From contig OU612072.1 in assembly GCA_914767715.1 (NCBI GenBank), positions 26,722,001 through 26,786,000 on the forward strand: DNA of 64,000 nt. Direction: 5' to 3'. The notes under the pieces were generated by a model. The model saw only the letters and a list, made by a program, of their open reading frames with translations. It searched no databases and was not told the origin of the DNA. The translations under genes were made by a program, and so were the position numbers. This document shows positions 47,101 to 64,000 of the stretch, piece by piece; positions within the stretch are counted from its first letter, which is position 1, and each line of letters starts with the position of its first letter. The DNA is from Membranipora membranacea (lineage: Eukaryota > Bryozoa > Gymnolaemata > Cheilostomatida > Membraniporidae).

Positions 47101-49903
47101 TGAACCCATAGACAGGGATGTAGCCAACATGTTTATCACAATGCTGGTTTCTCTGAACAATTCGGCCAACAGAAGTTACAACCATTCAGAATTGAGCCAA
47201 GCAATAGTGGATATTGTTTTCTTATGCTAAGAGGCAATGCGCAGTTCTACCGTCAACAACAAGTTACTAGGCTTATGTCATATGATGTTAAAGACTTAGT
47301 TTGAGGCTGCTCTTTTGTATCACATCTTATAGTCCATATTTTATTCTAACATGTGAGCGAATTCCAGCTTTAGAAAACCAAATATCGAGGAAGTTATGGC
47401 CACTCAAAATTGCAGGGTGATTGCCTTCAGTCAGCATTGGGAATACGCGGATGTTTACCCAGTGGGACGTCACAACCATCATACTTATTATGAGTTATTA
47501 CACTAATAATCACGCAGATAAGATGATGATCAAAATTCAGACCAAGGTGGGACTCGAACCTGGGTCTACATACCTGCAGGCAACGCTGATGGCTACCATA
47601 GCACCACTAGGTCCAGCTCTATGAGCCTGTAGATAATATAACTCAGTTTTAGCAGCGTTGCCTGCAAAGCCATATGGACCCGGGTTCGAGACCGTTACAT
47701 ACATGGACATTTTGATCATCAACATATTTATTAGTGTATCGTAATAAAAACGATGGTTGTGACGTACCCTAGGGATTGCCGGCTGATTCTTACTGCCGAT
47801 AGACTGCCGTCACCTTGGAAGTTTGAGAGGCCATAACTTCCTCAATATTTGGATTCTAAAGCTGGAATTCGCTCACATGACAGAATAAAATATGGAGAAC
47901 AAGATGTGATACAAAAGAGCAGCCTCAAACTAAGTCTTTAACTTTGAACGCTATTTTATTTGAAAATTTGGCAGAGATTTGTTTTTCCTTTGCCTGTTAC
48001 GTATCACAGTGGGATCTTTATTTGACAATCAAACATACCATCGGCGTATAATAGAGATCCTCAGACATAACCAGAGTGAAGTATCCTTGATACTGAAGCT
48101 CAATAAAAATTCACAAATCAACAATAATTACCATATTACGTGTATTAGCACTTATCATCTCACAAATTAGAATATCACAACTTACCATATCACAAGCGTC
48201 AATGATGGCGTTATTTTTTAGTAGTAGCTGTACAATTTCAAAGTGGCCAGCCTGTGAGGCTACATGGAGTGGAGTTCTGTCTACCTTAGTACGGGCGTCT
48301 CTACTGATACCCGCCCTTAGTAATATTGATACTGTGTCTGTGTGACCGTGCATAGACGCAAAGTGTAGAGGAGAAGTGCCGAGCTATAAAAATATAACAG
48401 GAGGTTAAACAAAATGTGAAAGACAATAATTCAGATAGTATCAATTACGCCAGGATGAATGTTTAGCACCTCTAGTCTAACATGGTCTTATCTAGCTCAT
48501 CTTCACAAACTTCGTTCAGCCCTGACCGACGGTGGAACTAAGCTTGTCAAGACAGGCTAGGGCATATCATGAGAATAGTAGGACAGCTAACCGGAATCTT
48601 ATGATGAATTGAGGATCTACTCTTAGTCAGTTTCTTTTATAGTTTTGAACTTGAGCAGTTGGGAGTTAGCAGACAGACAGACAGGACATTACAAACTGAA
48701 CATAGCAATAATATAGCAATAATAGAGTCCGCCTAAATTGTAGCATCATTAATTTGTTCGAGATTTTTTTATAATAGGCTTGATGATGGAAAATCCCAAA
48801 ATCAAGCAACTTTCAAACACAATATCAGATCAAAACTTCACTTCAATTATTGATGACACCAATGCTACCACACAATTATTGTTGTTAGTGCCTCAACGCT
48901 CCACAAAGTGTCATATTTAGGATAAAATTAAATATATGGGTGTAACTGATACTTGACGACCAAGCAGTATCTAAGGTGTTCCCATCTGAGACAGTCCCAT
49001 CTGAGACAGTCCAATAGAGGCCAATGTGATGACATCCGTGTTGGATCTTAAAGATTCATACTCATACTCACCCAGTCTGTAGTAAATGGAGCTCCACTGG
49101 ACATCAGTGTCCTGATCTCATATGTGTCTCCCCTCTTAGAGGCATCTAATAACCTCTTACCGAGATCGACCAGTGAGAGTGGAACAGGGGGAAGGGCACT
49201 GGAGACGGTAGTAGAGGCCACAATCACTGTAAGAGAGAGAGAGAGAGAAATACAATGTTTGATAGCAATGCTCAGATTTGTGTTCATGAGAATGCGTGAG
49301 AACAGGTCAAAATAAAATCTCTGGACAATGAAATCAGACATGTGGATTTTTTAATATAGTCTGTAGCCAAAGACAGTGGAAAATACGTGCACTTATTACT
49401 GTATTTTTATTGACCTTAAAGTGTGATAGTCCATCAGCCCTCATACAGTGGTCCCTAACCCATGCTGAGCAGTATGTATGTACCTATATACTTGAATATG
49501 GTTGTGTTTATTAAACTGGCATGGAACTGCATCCAGCACAAAATAAATAAGAGTCAAAGCAAGTCAAACTCAGTCAAAGTATACTGCAACGCCAACTGAA
49601 TAATATCCAGCCAGAGCAAACAGAGAATAAAACAACATAGCTTGTTAAATTCAATCCTCACCATCAGGAGGTTTCTGTTAAGCTCTGATGGATGAAGAGA
49701 GCAAATCATGAGAGGTGTCTCTGTCCAGTAAGGCATTGGAATACTAATTGATGTCAAGAAGTGGGCTTGACTAAAGTGGTTTTTCTTTGTAAAGGAAATG
49801 GAATATCCGCCATCTTGACCGGAAATAGCATGTGAAATCACAGTGTGCTTTCAAGTAATATCCCTTTTTCAGCATAATATCAACACTTACCCTGCTCTGC
49901 CAT
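38169..49903 (-). CDS. GABPB: GA-binding protein beta subunit (GABPB), 11 exons, 402 aa
   Basis: Exons, 5' to 3': 49903-49891, 49226-49072, 48383-48186, 46349-46251, 45683-45603, 45140-44979, 44547-44397, 43779-43693, 42984-42887, 38749-38635, 38218-38169. All phases close. The sequence [20 protein letters not shown] begins the ankyrin domain, followed by [51 protein letters not shown] and [12 protein letters not shown] (residues about 27-182), all hallmarks of [22 protein letters not shown] near 268-285 matches the conserved transactivation block. In the nucleus it pairs with the ETS protein GABPA on CCGGAAGT sites. The C-terminus is short (ending MMDDAVE) and lacks the leucine-zipper homodimer helix of long vertebrate GABPB1, so heterotetramer formation may not occur. 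Intron 9 (38750-42886) holds the 24-bp array. Confidence 0.95.
39169..42810. repeat. 24-bp minisatellite, about 152 copies, in GABPB intron 9
   Basis: The unit CAATCACCTATTACTGTGAC+ACCA repeats head to tail for 3642 bp with no indel, so every copy is exactly 24 bp. Single-base variants define unit types (for example CAATTACCT, CAATCATCT, CCTATTTCT, CCGTTT, CCCCTTTT). Blocks of variants recur: the CCTATTTCT variant at 39751, 40519 and 41791, spaced 768 and 1272 bp (32 and 53 units). Because the length is a multiple of three and neither strand carries a stop in one frame, 1200-codon open frames exist on both strands: QSPITVTP repeated on plus, VIGDCGVT on minus. Most variants change the amino acid in both readings, so I see no protein-level constraint and treat it as non-coding. 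Confidence 0.95.
45429..45580. repeat. 31-bp duplication and adjacent inverted repeat in GABPB intron 5
   Basis: A 31-bp segment containing CAGGTCTGAAGGCTCAGAC is directly repeated at 45429 and 45460. Just after it, AAGAATCCCTGGTTC (about 45507) is complementary to GAACCAGGGATTCTT (about 45568), leaving a loop of about 45 bases. Confidence 0.85.
45851..45858. promoter_or_regulatory. Full CRE palindrome in GABPB intron 5
   Basis: TGACGTCA, the CREB/ATF consensus. It sits among degenerate GTGATGTCAC-like repeats (45820-45960), so it may be a chance product of that repeat. Confidence 0.25.
47287..47942. mobile_element. Two SINE copies (family 3) head to head, forming a long inverted repeat
   Basis: The outer arms (about 47287-47545 and 47708-47942) are imperfect inverted complements: GTTAAAGACTTAG, TTTGAGGCTGCTCTTTTGTA, GAATTCCAGCTTTAGAA and AGTTATGGCC all recur in reverse. 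Each copy has a tRNA-like head in the centre: minus-strand B box GGTTCGAGTCC (complement near 47553-47563) and plus-strand GGTTCGAGACC near 47683-47693. The right head is truncated. It lies in GABPB intron 3. Two independent insertions or a foldback duplication could both explain it. Confidence 0.8.
49807..49826 (-). promoter_or_regulatory. YY1 plus ETS composite motif at the GABPB start
   Basis: On the gene strand the sequence reads ATTTCCGGTCAAGATGGCGG: an ETS core (CCGGAAAT on the other strand) directly beside CAAGATGGCGG, the YY1 consensus. It lies about 80 bases after the start codon, in intron 1. YY1 sites of this form usually sit just downstream of transcription starts. A second ETS core, CCGGAA, is at 50025-50030, about 120 bases upstream of the ATG. 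Confidence 0.55.
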
Positions 49904-51144
49904 ATCAATAAACTTGCTCTAGTGTATGACGGTGCTCTTTCCCAAGAAATAACAAAGAATTGGCGGCTGAAATGTGGCCAAAAGTGCAGTTAAACTGTGA
50001 AGAAAATTTCAAACAGCTGCCTTGCCGGAAACAGATTTGTTATGGCGGAACTTGTAGCTCATCCAAAACTCTAAAAAGCCAGTCAATAAAAAAATCATTT
50101 TATAGATGATTTTAAAATGATTTGTTATTGTAGCAGTAATATTAATGGTCCCCAGACCCTGCAAAAGAAAGACTGGATTTTTATAATGATATATGAGTGA
50201 ATTGAAAGAGGAGGCTCAACAAAAGTTGACCACATAAATTAAGAGTTATCATCTGCCTGTAGAGCACGACTCCTGAACACAAAGTCTCCTTACCATATCC
50301 AATCCTAGCCTGACTTATAACTATCGCTCACTTGGTCTTTCAATTTAACGAATTCCTTATATCAGTGAGTGATGTGTGAGCGAGACACTGACTGATCGAT
50401 TTTGGCTAATTTTAATTAAGCGACCCTCCCGGCTAATCCGAATCCTCATATTACAAACCTTGTAAGGACAATAAGGTTCTGATAAATACCGCGTTCAGCG
50501 TTTGTTCTTGTGCCCCAAGTCCATTTGGGGGACCGGACAGATTGGTAAAAGTAAGCCCGCTGAGCAAAGTATTTGATACACCTGAGTTCCTAGACTGTTC
50601 TGACGAAGCTTGTCAATGCAGGGTTCTTTGTAGAATAATAATGTGAATATCATACTCCGAGTTGGAAGCTTACTTGGAAAATGATCACAATTGCCTTTAT
50701 CTTCTCTATTGAATAAGACAAAATTTGACTAGTTAAACAAATAAGGACTACTGTGACCGAAAAAAGGATAAACAGGGAGTATAACAACAAAATCCTTATG
50801 TTATTTATATATTTTTTTATTCTTCAATATCGATTTTATCAATTAATATCGAGATCGACATTTAACAAAAATCATAACAAGATAAATTAAAAGAGATATA
50901 AAACTTATAAGATACAGGTAGAATGTCGGACAGGAGGCTGGAGCGCTCGGCCAGCCCCATCCTGATTGGTAAACTGGACCTTGAACACATAATATTACAG
51001 TGGGAGTTTGAAAATCTCAAACTTCATTAAAACTCAGCTAACAGCCCATATCCTGTCAATGTGACAGGCATGAAGGCAGGCTGTCATTTAGTTGATCATG
51101 GTGATCATTGTGAATTAAAAATAAGCTGTAAAGGCGCAGTAGAG
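49904..51144. promoter_or_regulatory. Interval between MAX and GABPB (MAX 3' flank, GABPB promoter)
   Basis: About 1.2 kb. Nearest GABPB there is an ETS core CCGGAA at 50025-50030. Nearest MAX there is a minus-strand AATAAA at 50816-50821, about 325 bases after the MAX stop. No other gene seen. Confidence 0.5.
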
Positions 51145-54100
51145 TCAGTTTTTAGCCTTTTTCCTGCGAGGTGGATGGTATTCTGGCTCAGCTGTCTCCT
51201 CTAGTTGTGTTGTCTCTTCTATAAATGACTCGACGCTGTGACCGCCGGCGAAATCATTCGAGTCGACCAACTGCTCTAGAGCAGCAACTATAACAAACAA
51301 AGCATACAGCTAGTTACAGCGAGGGTGGAGTTAGAAAAGTATCATCAAGTGGGTCAAAAATTACAAACAATAGCTAATGTATGAGCTGAAATCAGTCACG
51401 GATATTCCTACATGAAGCATTGTAACCACTGAATTAGATTCTTCTCTTAGAATGGAAATAGTATCATAGCGTTATATGGTTAGGTCACTAAACACAGGGA
51501 CCCATCTGACTGTTATCTGATTGGCTGTCCCTAGTAGCATGAATAATTAGCCTGAGAAATTGTCTTGTTTACAAAATTGCAAACAGTAATTATACCCCAT
51601 ACAGTGTCGATGATTAGGGCATTTCTAGATTGCTACTAGGGACTGGCTATTTTTGCAAGCCCTTTGTTTTGCAAAAGAAAGCTAATGATGCTATTCCAGA
51701 TATGGAATTCAATGATTGTAACATAACAGCACCGATTCTTCAATCTGCCTCAATTGGCAGATTGAGGCAAAGACATTGACTATAACACATAAAGGATAAC
51801 GCAGCAAGTTCTAAAAACAGCTATAGTGGTTTTAAAATCTCATATTGGTAACTCTGAGAGGACAGGAGAGAAGTCAGACAAGTTTAGAAAAGGAGTTGTA
51901 GATACTTTTTGGCGATATTAATAGGAAGCTTATATCAATTTGACACACACTGCCTGTTGGTATACCTGTCTTGTTTAATTTTAAACAACAGAGTAGTTGT
52001 CTCCTCACAATTTCAACAGGAGACAACTCTGATTCTCACAACAATAACTTTATACTCAACACATCAGCAGTTTGGGACCCAAACTCCCTGGACATTTATA
52101 GGGGGTTACATCATGACAAATGACATGATCACACAGTAATAAACTGGGGAAGGGATCCACACAGACTTAAACCACCTCTTACACAACCACACAGACTTAA
52201 GCGGTGCCCACACAATGAACAATTGTACACCTTATTTCTCAGTCTCATCTCCACATAGGCAGACTTCAGACATATGTCGATTAAGGCTCTGTAGAAATGT
52301 AATAAGAATTTCTAGGCTTCTCTCACAGATAGTAACTCAGTAATCTGGATGCTGCTTACTTTGATCCTCGAGGTCCTTATTCTCGTTCCTCAGCTCATCT
52401 ATAGCGTTTTTGTGTCTGTTAGATTTACCCTTCATAGTCGTGATGTATTCTGTAGCATTCTTTAATATCTGAGCTCTCGACGCCTGAAACATAATCATCA
52501 TTTCCTAGTCTTACAGTACCATGTCACAACGTACATCCACATGGATGTAAGATGTGTTCATAATATCTCTTGTGTAATACACTTATATTATGCGCATTCA
52601 ATAGAAGCAGTCTATATTTGTGAAATATGTAAATAAAACACTAAAGGAGAAAGAAACCCCAAACTATGGAAATTACGCAAATATACAAAACTATATGGGT
52701 ATTGTTTTGAGATGCGGTGAGGATGAATCTGCCTTCCCTGATGTCTGTTCATAAAAGAGTACGGTACTGGCATTTCTACTGAAGGTGTTATTGTTGTGCG
52801 CCAGTCAATCAATCTCAGTTACAATAATTTGGTGTGTCAAAGTCATGGCACTGCTTGAGTGTCTTTGCATGAGACAACACGTATATCCTCCCCATCCCTA
52901 AATGCTAGTAAGAATATCTGTATACAGTAACTGTGTCCTGAGACAAACTGAGACATATAACACAAGTATTTGGTATACATACTGAGACACTAGTAGTCGG
53001 TCACATCTATACTGATTTAGCTCTTACTAGTATTGGGTCACATCGATAGACTTAATAATAAACCTAGACAGGACACCATATACAGCTGAAGTGAGGCACT
53101 AAACTGTGGGCAACGTAATGTCATTGGAAGGTGTAGCAGCAATGGTGCTGTCATTGATTCACTGTGCATAATCCAGGTTTAACGTTCATAACTTGATCAA
53201 TTTTAATCGGATTTTGATAAAAAAATTAGTATCTTACTGTTCAGGACAAGCTGTTAAATCTATTGTAATGTTCAAACTCAAAATTCGATCAAAATTGATC
53301 GAGCTATCAACAGAAAACCTGGATTTTGGACAGTAAATCACTGATAGCATCATTGCTTCTACATCTTCCGATGTCATTACGTCGCCCACAACTAAATACC
53401 CCAGTGAATCAATGCTATTGATCCATATAGTGTCCTGTCTTGGTTTATATTGAGTCTGTGGTCACATCTATACTGATTTAGCTGTTTAGAGCTTAGATAT
53501 TCACTTACGCTGACCTTTTCTCCTTGTATACCGGGTACGGCGTCACGTAAACTATTAAAGCTCTCCTTTATGTGGTCTCTTCTCTTACGCTCCAGTGCAT
53601 TGTGGTGCGCTCGCTTGTCTGACTAAAGAGAAAAGTGATATAAGTTAGTAAACTGGTGCCGTAACCATAGCCATATCACCAAGTCAGCGAACAAGCGATG
53701 CCATGGACTACTCATTCTGAAGCAGTCTGGAGTCAACCAGGAAAGCTTGGTTTTGATTATAAAACCCAAATCATTCCAGTCATTTCCCATGCTGGTGCTG
53801 CGTGGTATCCGTACACTACTGATTATCAGAAGGATGTCATCGACTAGCTCTCAGAATCATCTACTCTGAAATAGAACACTATGACGAGAGATTAGCTGCT
53901 GCTAATATCCTGCCACTAAACAATACACTAAGCCACTTGTGCCATAAGTACATCCACCTTATATTGACTGATGAAAACCACCCATTACGACATCGGCTCC
54001 CGCTGCATAAGGAGGGACTCAGACACTCTACCAGAAACTCTGAGGGCACCATATATCTGCCGAAATGTCGAACCGAGAAGCGGAAGTGTGGAATATTTGT

Positions 54101-55748
54101 AAATTCTAAGTACTTTGCTGTAGTGTAATTTTTATTGCACTTATATTTTCATTTAGTATACCAAGGGGCATTTTTTCTAAGCTTGATCATATTTTTATTA
54201 TGTGAACATTCTCGGATGAGAGGTCCTAAAATTAATAAAACAAACAAACTATGACAAGTCTATAATAGATCTCTGTGCTACTTTGAGAGATCTGAAACTG
54301 CTTCAAAAATTTGTTCATCGGGAATTCCCAAGTTTTTCTGATACACAAATAGTCGAGTTGTTACCAAACTACTAGATATGAGCCTGCTGAGTGTTGCCGC
54401 CACATTTGAACCTCTGGAGTAAAGCCCAACCGACAAAAGTATCGATGTTAAAAGTTAACCCAAACGAGATAAAACAGGCTTAAGAAACTAGTTATTAAAC
54501 TACCTAATTTCGGGAATGAACAGACCACAACTTTTTTTACTTTCCTTTCAAATTTTTTACATTGTGAGAAGTTTTAAATCAATATTTCAATCATAGCAGA
54601 AAGTTATGGCCTTGTCACTTTTCTTGAGATTTGGTTCTGTCCATGATTTTTCATGAACTTATTCGTCATTCATATAATTACCGCAGCCCGACTAGAGTCC
54701 AAATGCAATCTTTTGAATAGAATATAATAATGGTATGCCTTTCCGTTGGTACACTCTTGAAGGTTTTTTTAAGAGATAATCGAATTTGACTTGTCGGTAT
54801 TTGTTTCCTGGTTAGCTAAGGTGAGTGGCCCTCACCAGACAAATCGGTAGTTCACTCAAGTGATCTTGATGAGGTTCGGACCCAGGGCCTTGCATTGAGC
54901 TACCCATGACCTCTCTATTGAAGTTGTACATTGATCGCAAGTACCTACTATATCAACATTGGTTATCATAAGATCCGCACTTAGTCTACTTACTGGATTT
55001 GCAAACTGTAAGTCACCGCCCGCACCGTCTTCATCCTGTAAAACATGAATATGCAGAAATATAGACATATGATTTTTGTACATATACATACACATAAAAT
55101 GTATGAATATTTCTCATTCATTCAATGTGTGTATGCGAGGCTGTGGCTGAATTAGGCTACTAGAATCAGCACGGTCTTCTTTTACCCAGATACATCACTC
55201 ACAACCTGTTTAACAAGCCTTGAGTATTGCTATGATAGAGAGTCAGTATGCATATATGTAGTATGAGTAACCTCAATCACTGAGCAAAGAAAGAGGAATG
55301 CAGTAGATTAGAGTACTGAGGCTTACTCAAAAATCATCAATCAATATAATCATCAAAAGCAACTCACTGGAGGGCAGCTTAAATTCATACATGCAGCTTT
55401 GGAGAGGTTTATATTGTTTATTTATGAATTGAATGGTAGCTTTCTTTCTACTGAAGCAATGATTTATACAGTTTTAAGTGTAGAAAAAATTCCAACTCGC
55501 CCTGTGACTATGACATTCACTCTCTCAACTACATCAAAACATAGAATTGAATAGCAATAGATGATAGCACAGGCCTTATGTAGTTGGTGCAAGTCCAGTG
55601 GTCGAGTGCCCCAGTGGTCGAGGCCTCAGGGAGGATGATAGTTAGAAAAAAGATTTAGTTACACAAGAAATACAGCCCTGAATCTGCCTCAAAACTGCAA
55701 ATCACTTACACTTTCTACATCAATGAACTCCTTTTCTTCTTCAGTCAT
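51145..55748 (-). CDS. MAX: MAX, bHLH-leucine zipper partner of MYC, 5 exons, 153 aa
   Basis: Exons, 5' to 3': 55748-55710, 55035-54994, 53622-53509, 52483-52360, 51287-51145; phases close. Residues about 29-45 ([17 protein letters not shown]) are the MAX basic region almost unchanged, followed by helix 1 ([17 protein letters not shown]), helix 2 ([14 protein letters not shown]) and a zipper continuing into IAALEQLV. The length is close to vertebrate MAX (about 160 aa). The tail ends in basic PPRRKKAKN, like the MAX nuclear localisation signal. It binds E-boxes as the obligate dimer partner of MYC, MAD and MNT proteins. Exon 3 may end at AAG|GTCAGC or 6 bases later at AGC|GTAAGT; the latter inserts Val-Ser and gives 153 aa, the former 151. 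Introns hold a hAT-like MITE and a LINE remnant. Confidence 0.95.
51427..51714 (+). mobile_element. hAT-like MITE (family D), copy 1, in MAX intron 4
   Basis: 288 bp, flanked by a perfect 8-bp duplication ATTGTAAC (51419-51426 and 51715-51722). Ends are CACTGAATT and AATTCAATG (inverted, one mismatch), with further imperfect pairing inside (GGAAATAGTATCAT against ATGATGCTATTCC). An internal 13-bp inverted repeat GTCCCTAGTAGCA/TGCTACTAGGGAC is present. About 98% identical to the copy at 56335. Eight-base duplication is the hAT hallmark; the family name is inferred. Confidence 0.92.
53700..54245 (+). mobile_element. 5'-truncated, decayed non-LTR retrotransposon (RT C-terminal region)
   Basis: In one frame from 53838 to the TAA at 54128 the translation includes [33 protein letters not shown] and [14 protein letters not shown], the pattern that closes many LINE reverse-transcriptase ORFs (R-A-L-R-I-I, Y-x-x-R-L, R-x-x-R-N, P-x-x-R-T). 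An upstream block ([13 protein letters not shown] near 53776) is in another frame, so at least one frameshift has occurred. It lies in MAX intron 2, antisense to MAX, and tails off in AAAACAAACAAAC near 54245. Confidence 0.8.
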
Positions 55749-56170
55749 CGTGTCTCATATGTATACAGCCAATCATCAAGTCAAACACCTGCTCAAAACA
55801 TCATCATCATTATCTTCTCTAGATCAGATTTCTCAGTTCTTGTTCATGTACAATAAAGAACCACGCGTTAAAACATGTGATTGCTGTTTTTCCGGTAATA
55901 GACCACAAACTATTAATAGTTCCAATAGTCCACAAATTGTGTCCATAATTGAGTTGTCTATGTGGAATCGCAATTTTATTTTTAAACGATAATGCAAAGA
56001 CCACAAAACAGTCTATATATTACAATGAACCAATCAACAAAGGCATTGATCTCTGGCGGGAGTTGTTAAAAACATCATTCTAAGGTGTGCCCAAAACTGT
56101 GATGGTGCATTCTTAGAAATCATAGATAGAATTATTGACAGAACTTTCATATAACCAGCCTGAAGAAGAG
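55749..56170. promoter_or_regulatory. Divergent MAX/DHFR promoter, 422 bp
   Basis: The start codons of MAX (minus) and DHFR (plus) are 422 bases apart, so they share a promoter region. Visible motifs: E-box CATGTG at 55874-55879, an ETS core (TTTTCCGGTAA, 55887-55897), and an E2F-like GGCGGGAG at 56055-56062, about 110 bases before the DHFR ATG. E2F control of DHFR is established in mammals; use here is inferred. No TATA box is obvious at either end. Confidence 0.6.
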
Positions 56171-63609
<7,439 letters not shown>

Positions 63610-63879
63610 TGAGTCTGTAGAGTTACTGAATTATTGATGTACAGCAGTCAAGGCTGAAGCCTCTCTCAAGTGCTTGTGTCTGTAGAAGTAGACTTGATCG
63701 AGAGATCTCCCTCTAGGGTCCGACCACTTCAATGAGTAAAAATTTAATAAGAATTTCCACATCAACTTACAGCATATATATCCATTGTCAGGGTGTTCTG
63801 TTGTAGCTATAGTTGGAGATAGACCGTAGTAGCATTTCACTACCCAGAGTAGTCGATAACGGAATGGTACTACTAGCTG
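63610..63879. other. DHFR 3' flank
   Basis: No gene seen, and no clear AATAAA within this stretch. Confidence 0.4.
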
Positions 63880-63982
63880 TCCCAGTCCCAGCACAATTTG
63901 AGTCCCAGCACAGTTTGAGTCCCAGCACAGTTTGAGTCCCAGTCCCAGCCCCAGCACAATTTGAGTCCCAGCACAGTTTGAG
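63880..63982 (+). repeat. 17-bp tandem repeat, about 6 copies
   Basis: GAGTCCCAGCACAGTTT and the AATTT variant repeat head to tail, interrupted once by an extra CCCAGTCCCAGCCCCAG expansion. It nearly reaches the window edge. Confidence 0.85.
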
Positions 63983-64000
63983 CTTGATTATTCTTCCTTC

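Noticed and set aside
63631-63957. Minus-strand 108-codon open frame
   Set aside because: Its N-terminal part is the 17-bp tandem repeat and no other support is seen.

Overview
This is nuclear DNA from an animal, AT-rich, with intron-rich genes (GT-AG introns of about 100 bp to 6 kb), tRNA-derived SINEs, MITE-like DNA elements, a decayed non-LTR retrotransposon and many tandem repeats. MAX, GABPB, DHFR, an RLR-type helicase, and CUB, C-type-lectin-like and D8C (uromodulin-type) domains point to a non-vertebrate metazoan, perhaps an early-branching one such as a sponge. The species is inference only. All gene models were built by hand from splice signals, reading phase and remembered family motifs. 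No alignment or transcript data were available.

Layout. 3-122 (+) is the last exon of an unknown gene. 5942-16843 (-) is a 20-exon RIG-I-like RNA helicase of 890 aa with a C-terminal regulatory domain and no recognisable CARD; its introns carry two MITEs, a 0.5 kb foldback repeat, a perfect hairpin and a 35-bp minisatellite. 20171-23542 (-) is a 7-exon single-pass membrane protein with an extracellular CUB domain. 23.9-28.6 kb is a gene-poor block of diverged local duplications plus a SINE. 30032-31141 (+) is a six-TM protein of unknown family. 33765-34714 (-) is a short secreted protein resembling the start of a C-type lectin domain.

38169-49903 (-) is GABPB (11 exons, 402 aa). One of its introns holds a 3.64 kb array of about 152 copies of an exact 24-bp unit, open on both strands. 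51145-55748 (-) is MAX (5 exons, 153 aa). 56171-63609 (+) is DHFR (5 exons, 185 aa), divergent from MAX across a 422-bp shared promoter. DHFR intron 2 contains a second SINE copy and a same-strand D8C-domain gene broken by an in-frame stop.

How the genes relate. GABPB and MAX are transcription-factor subunits (partners of ETS-type GABPA, and of MYC/MAD proteins). DHFR is a nucleotide-metabolism enzyme sharing its promoter with MAX. The RLR-type helicase and the CUB, CTLD and D8C proteins are cell-surface, secreted or innate-sensing types. The window looks like ordinary animal gene order, not a functional cluster. The most unusual parts are the two-strand-open intronic minisatellite, the inverted-repeat load of the RLR gene, and a recently mobile MITE with intact 8-bp target duplications in both MAX and DHFR.
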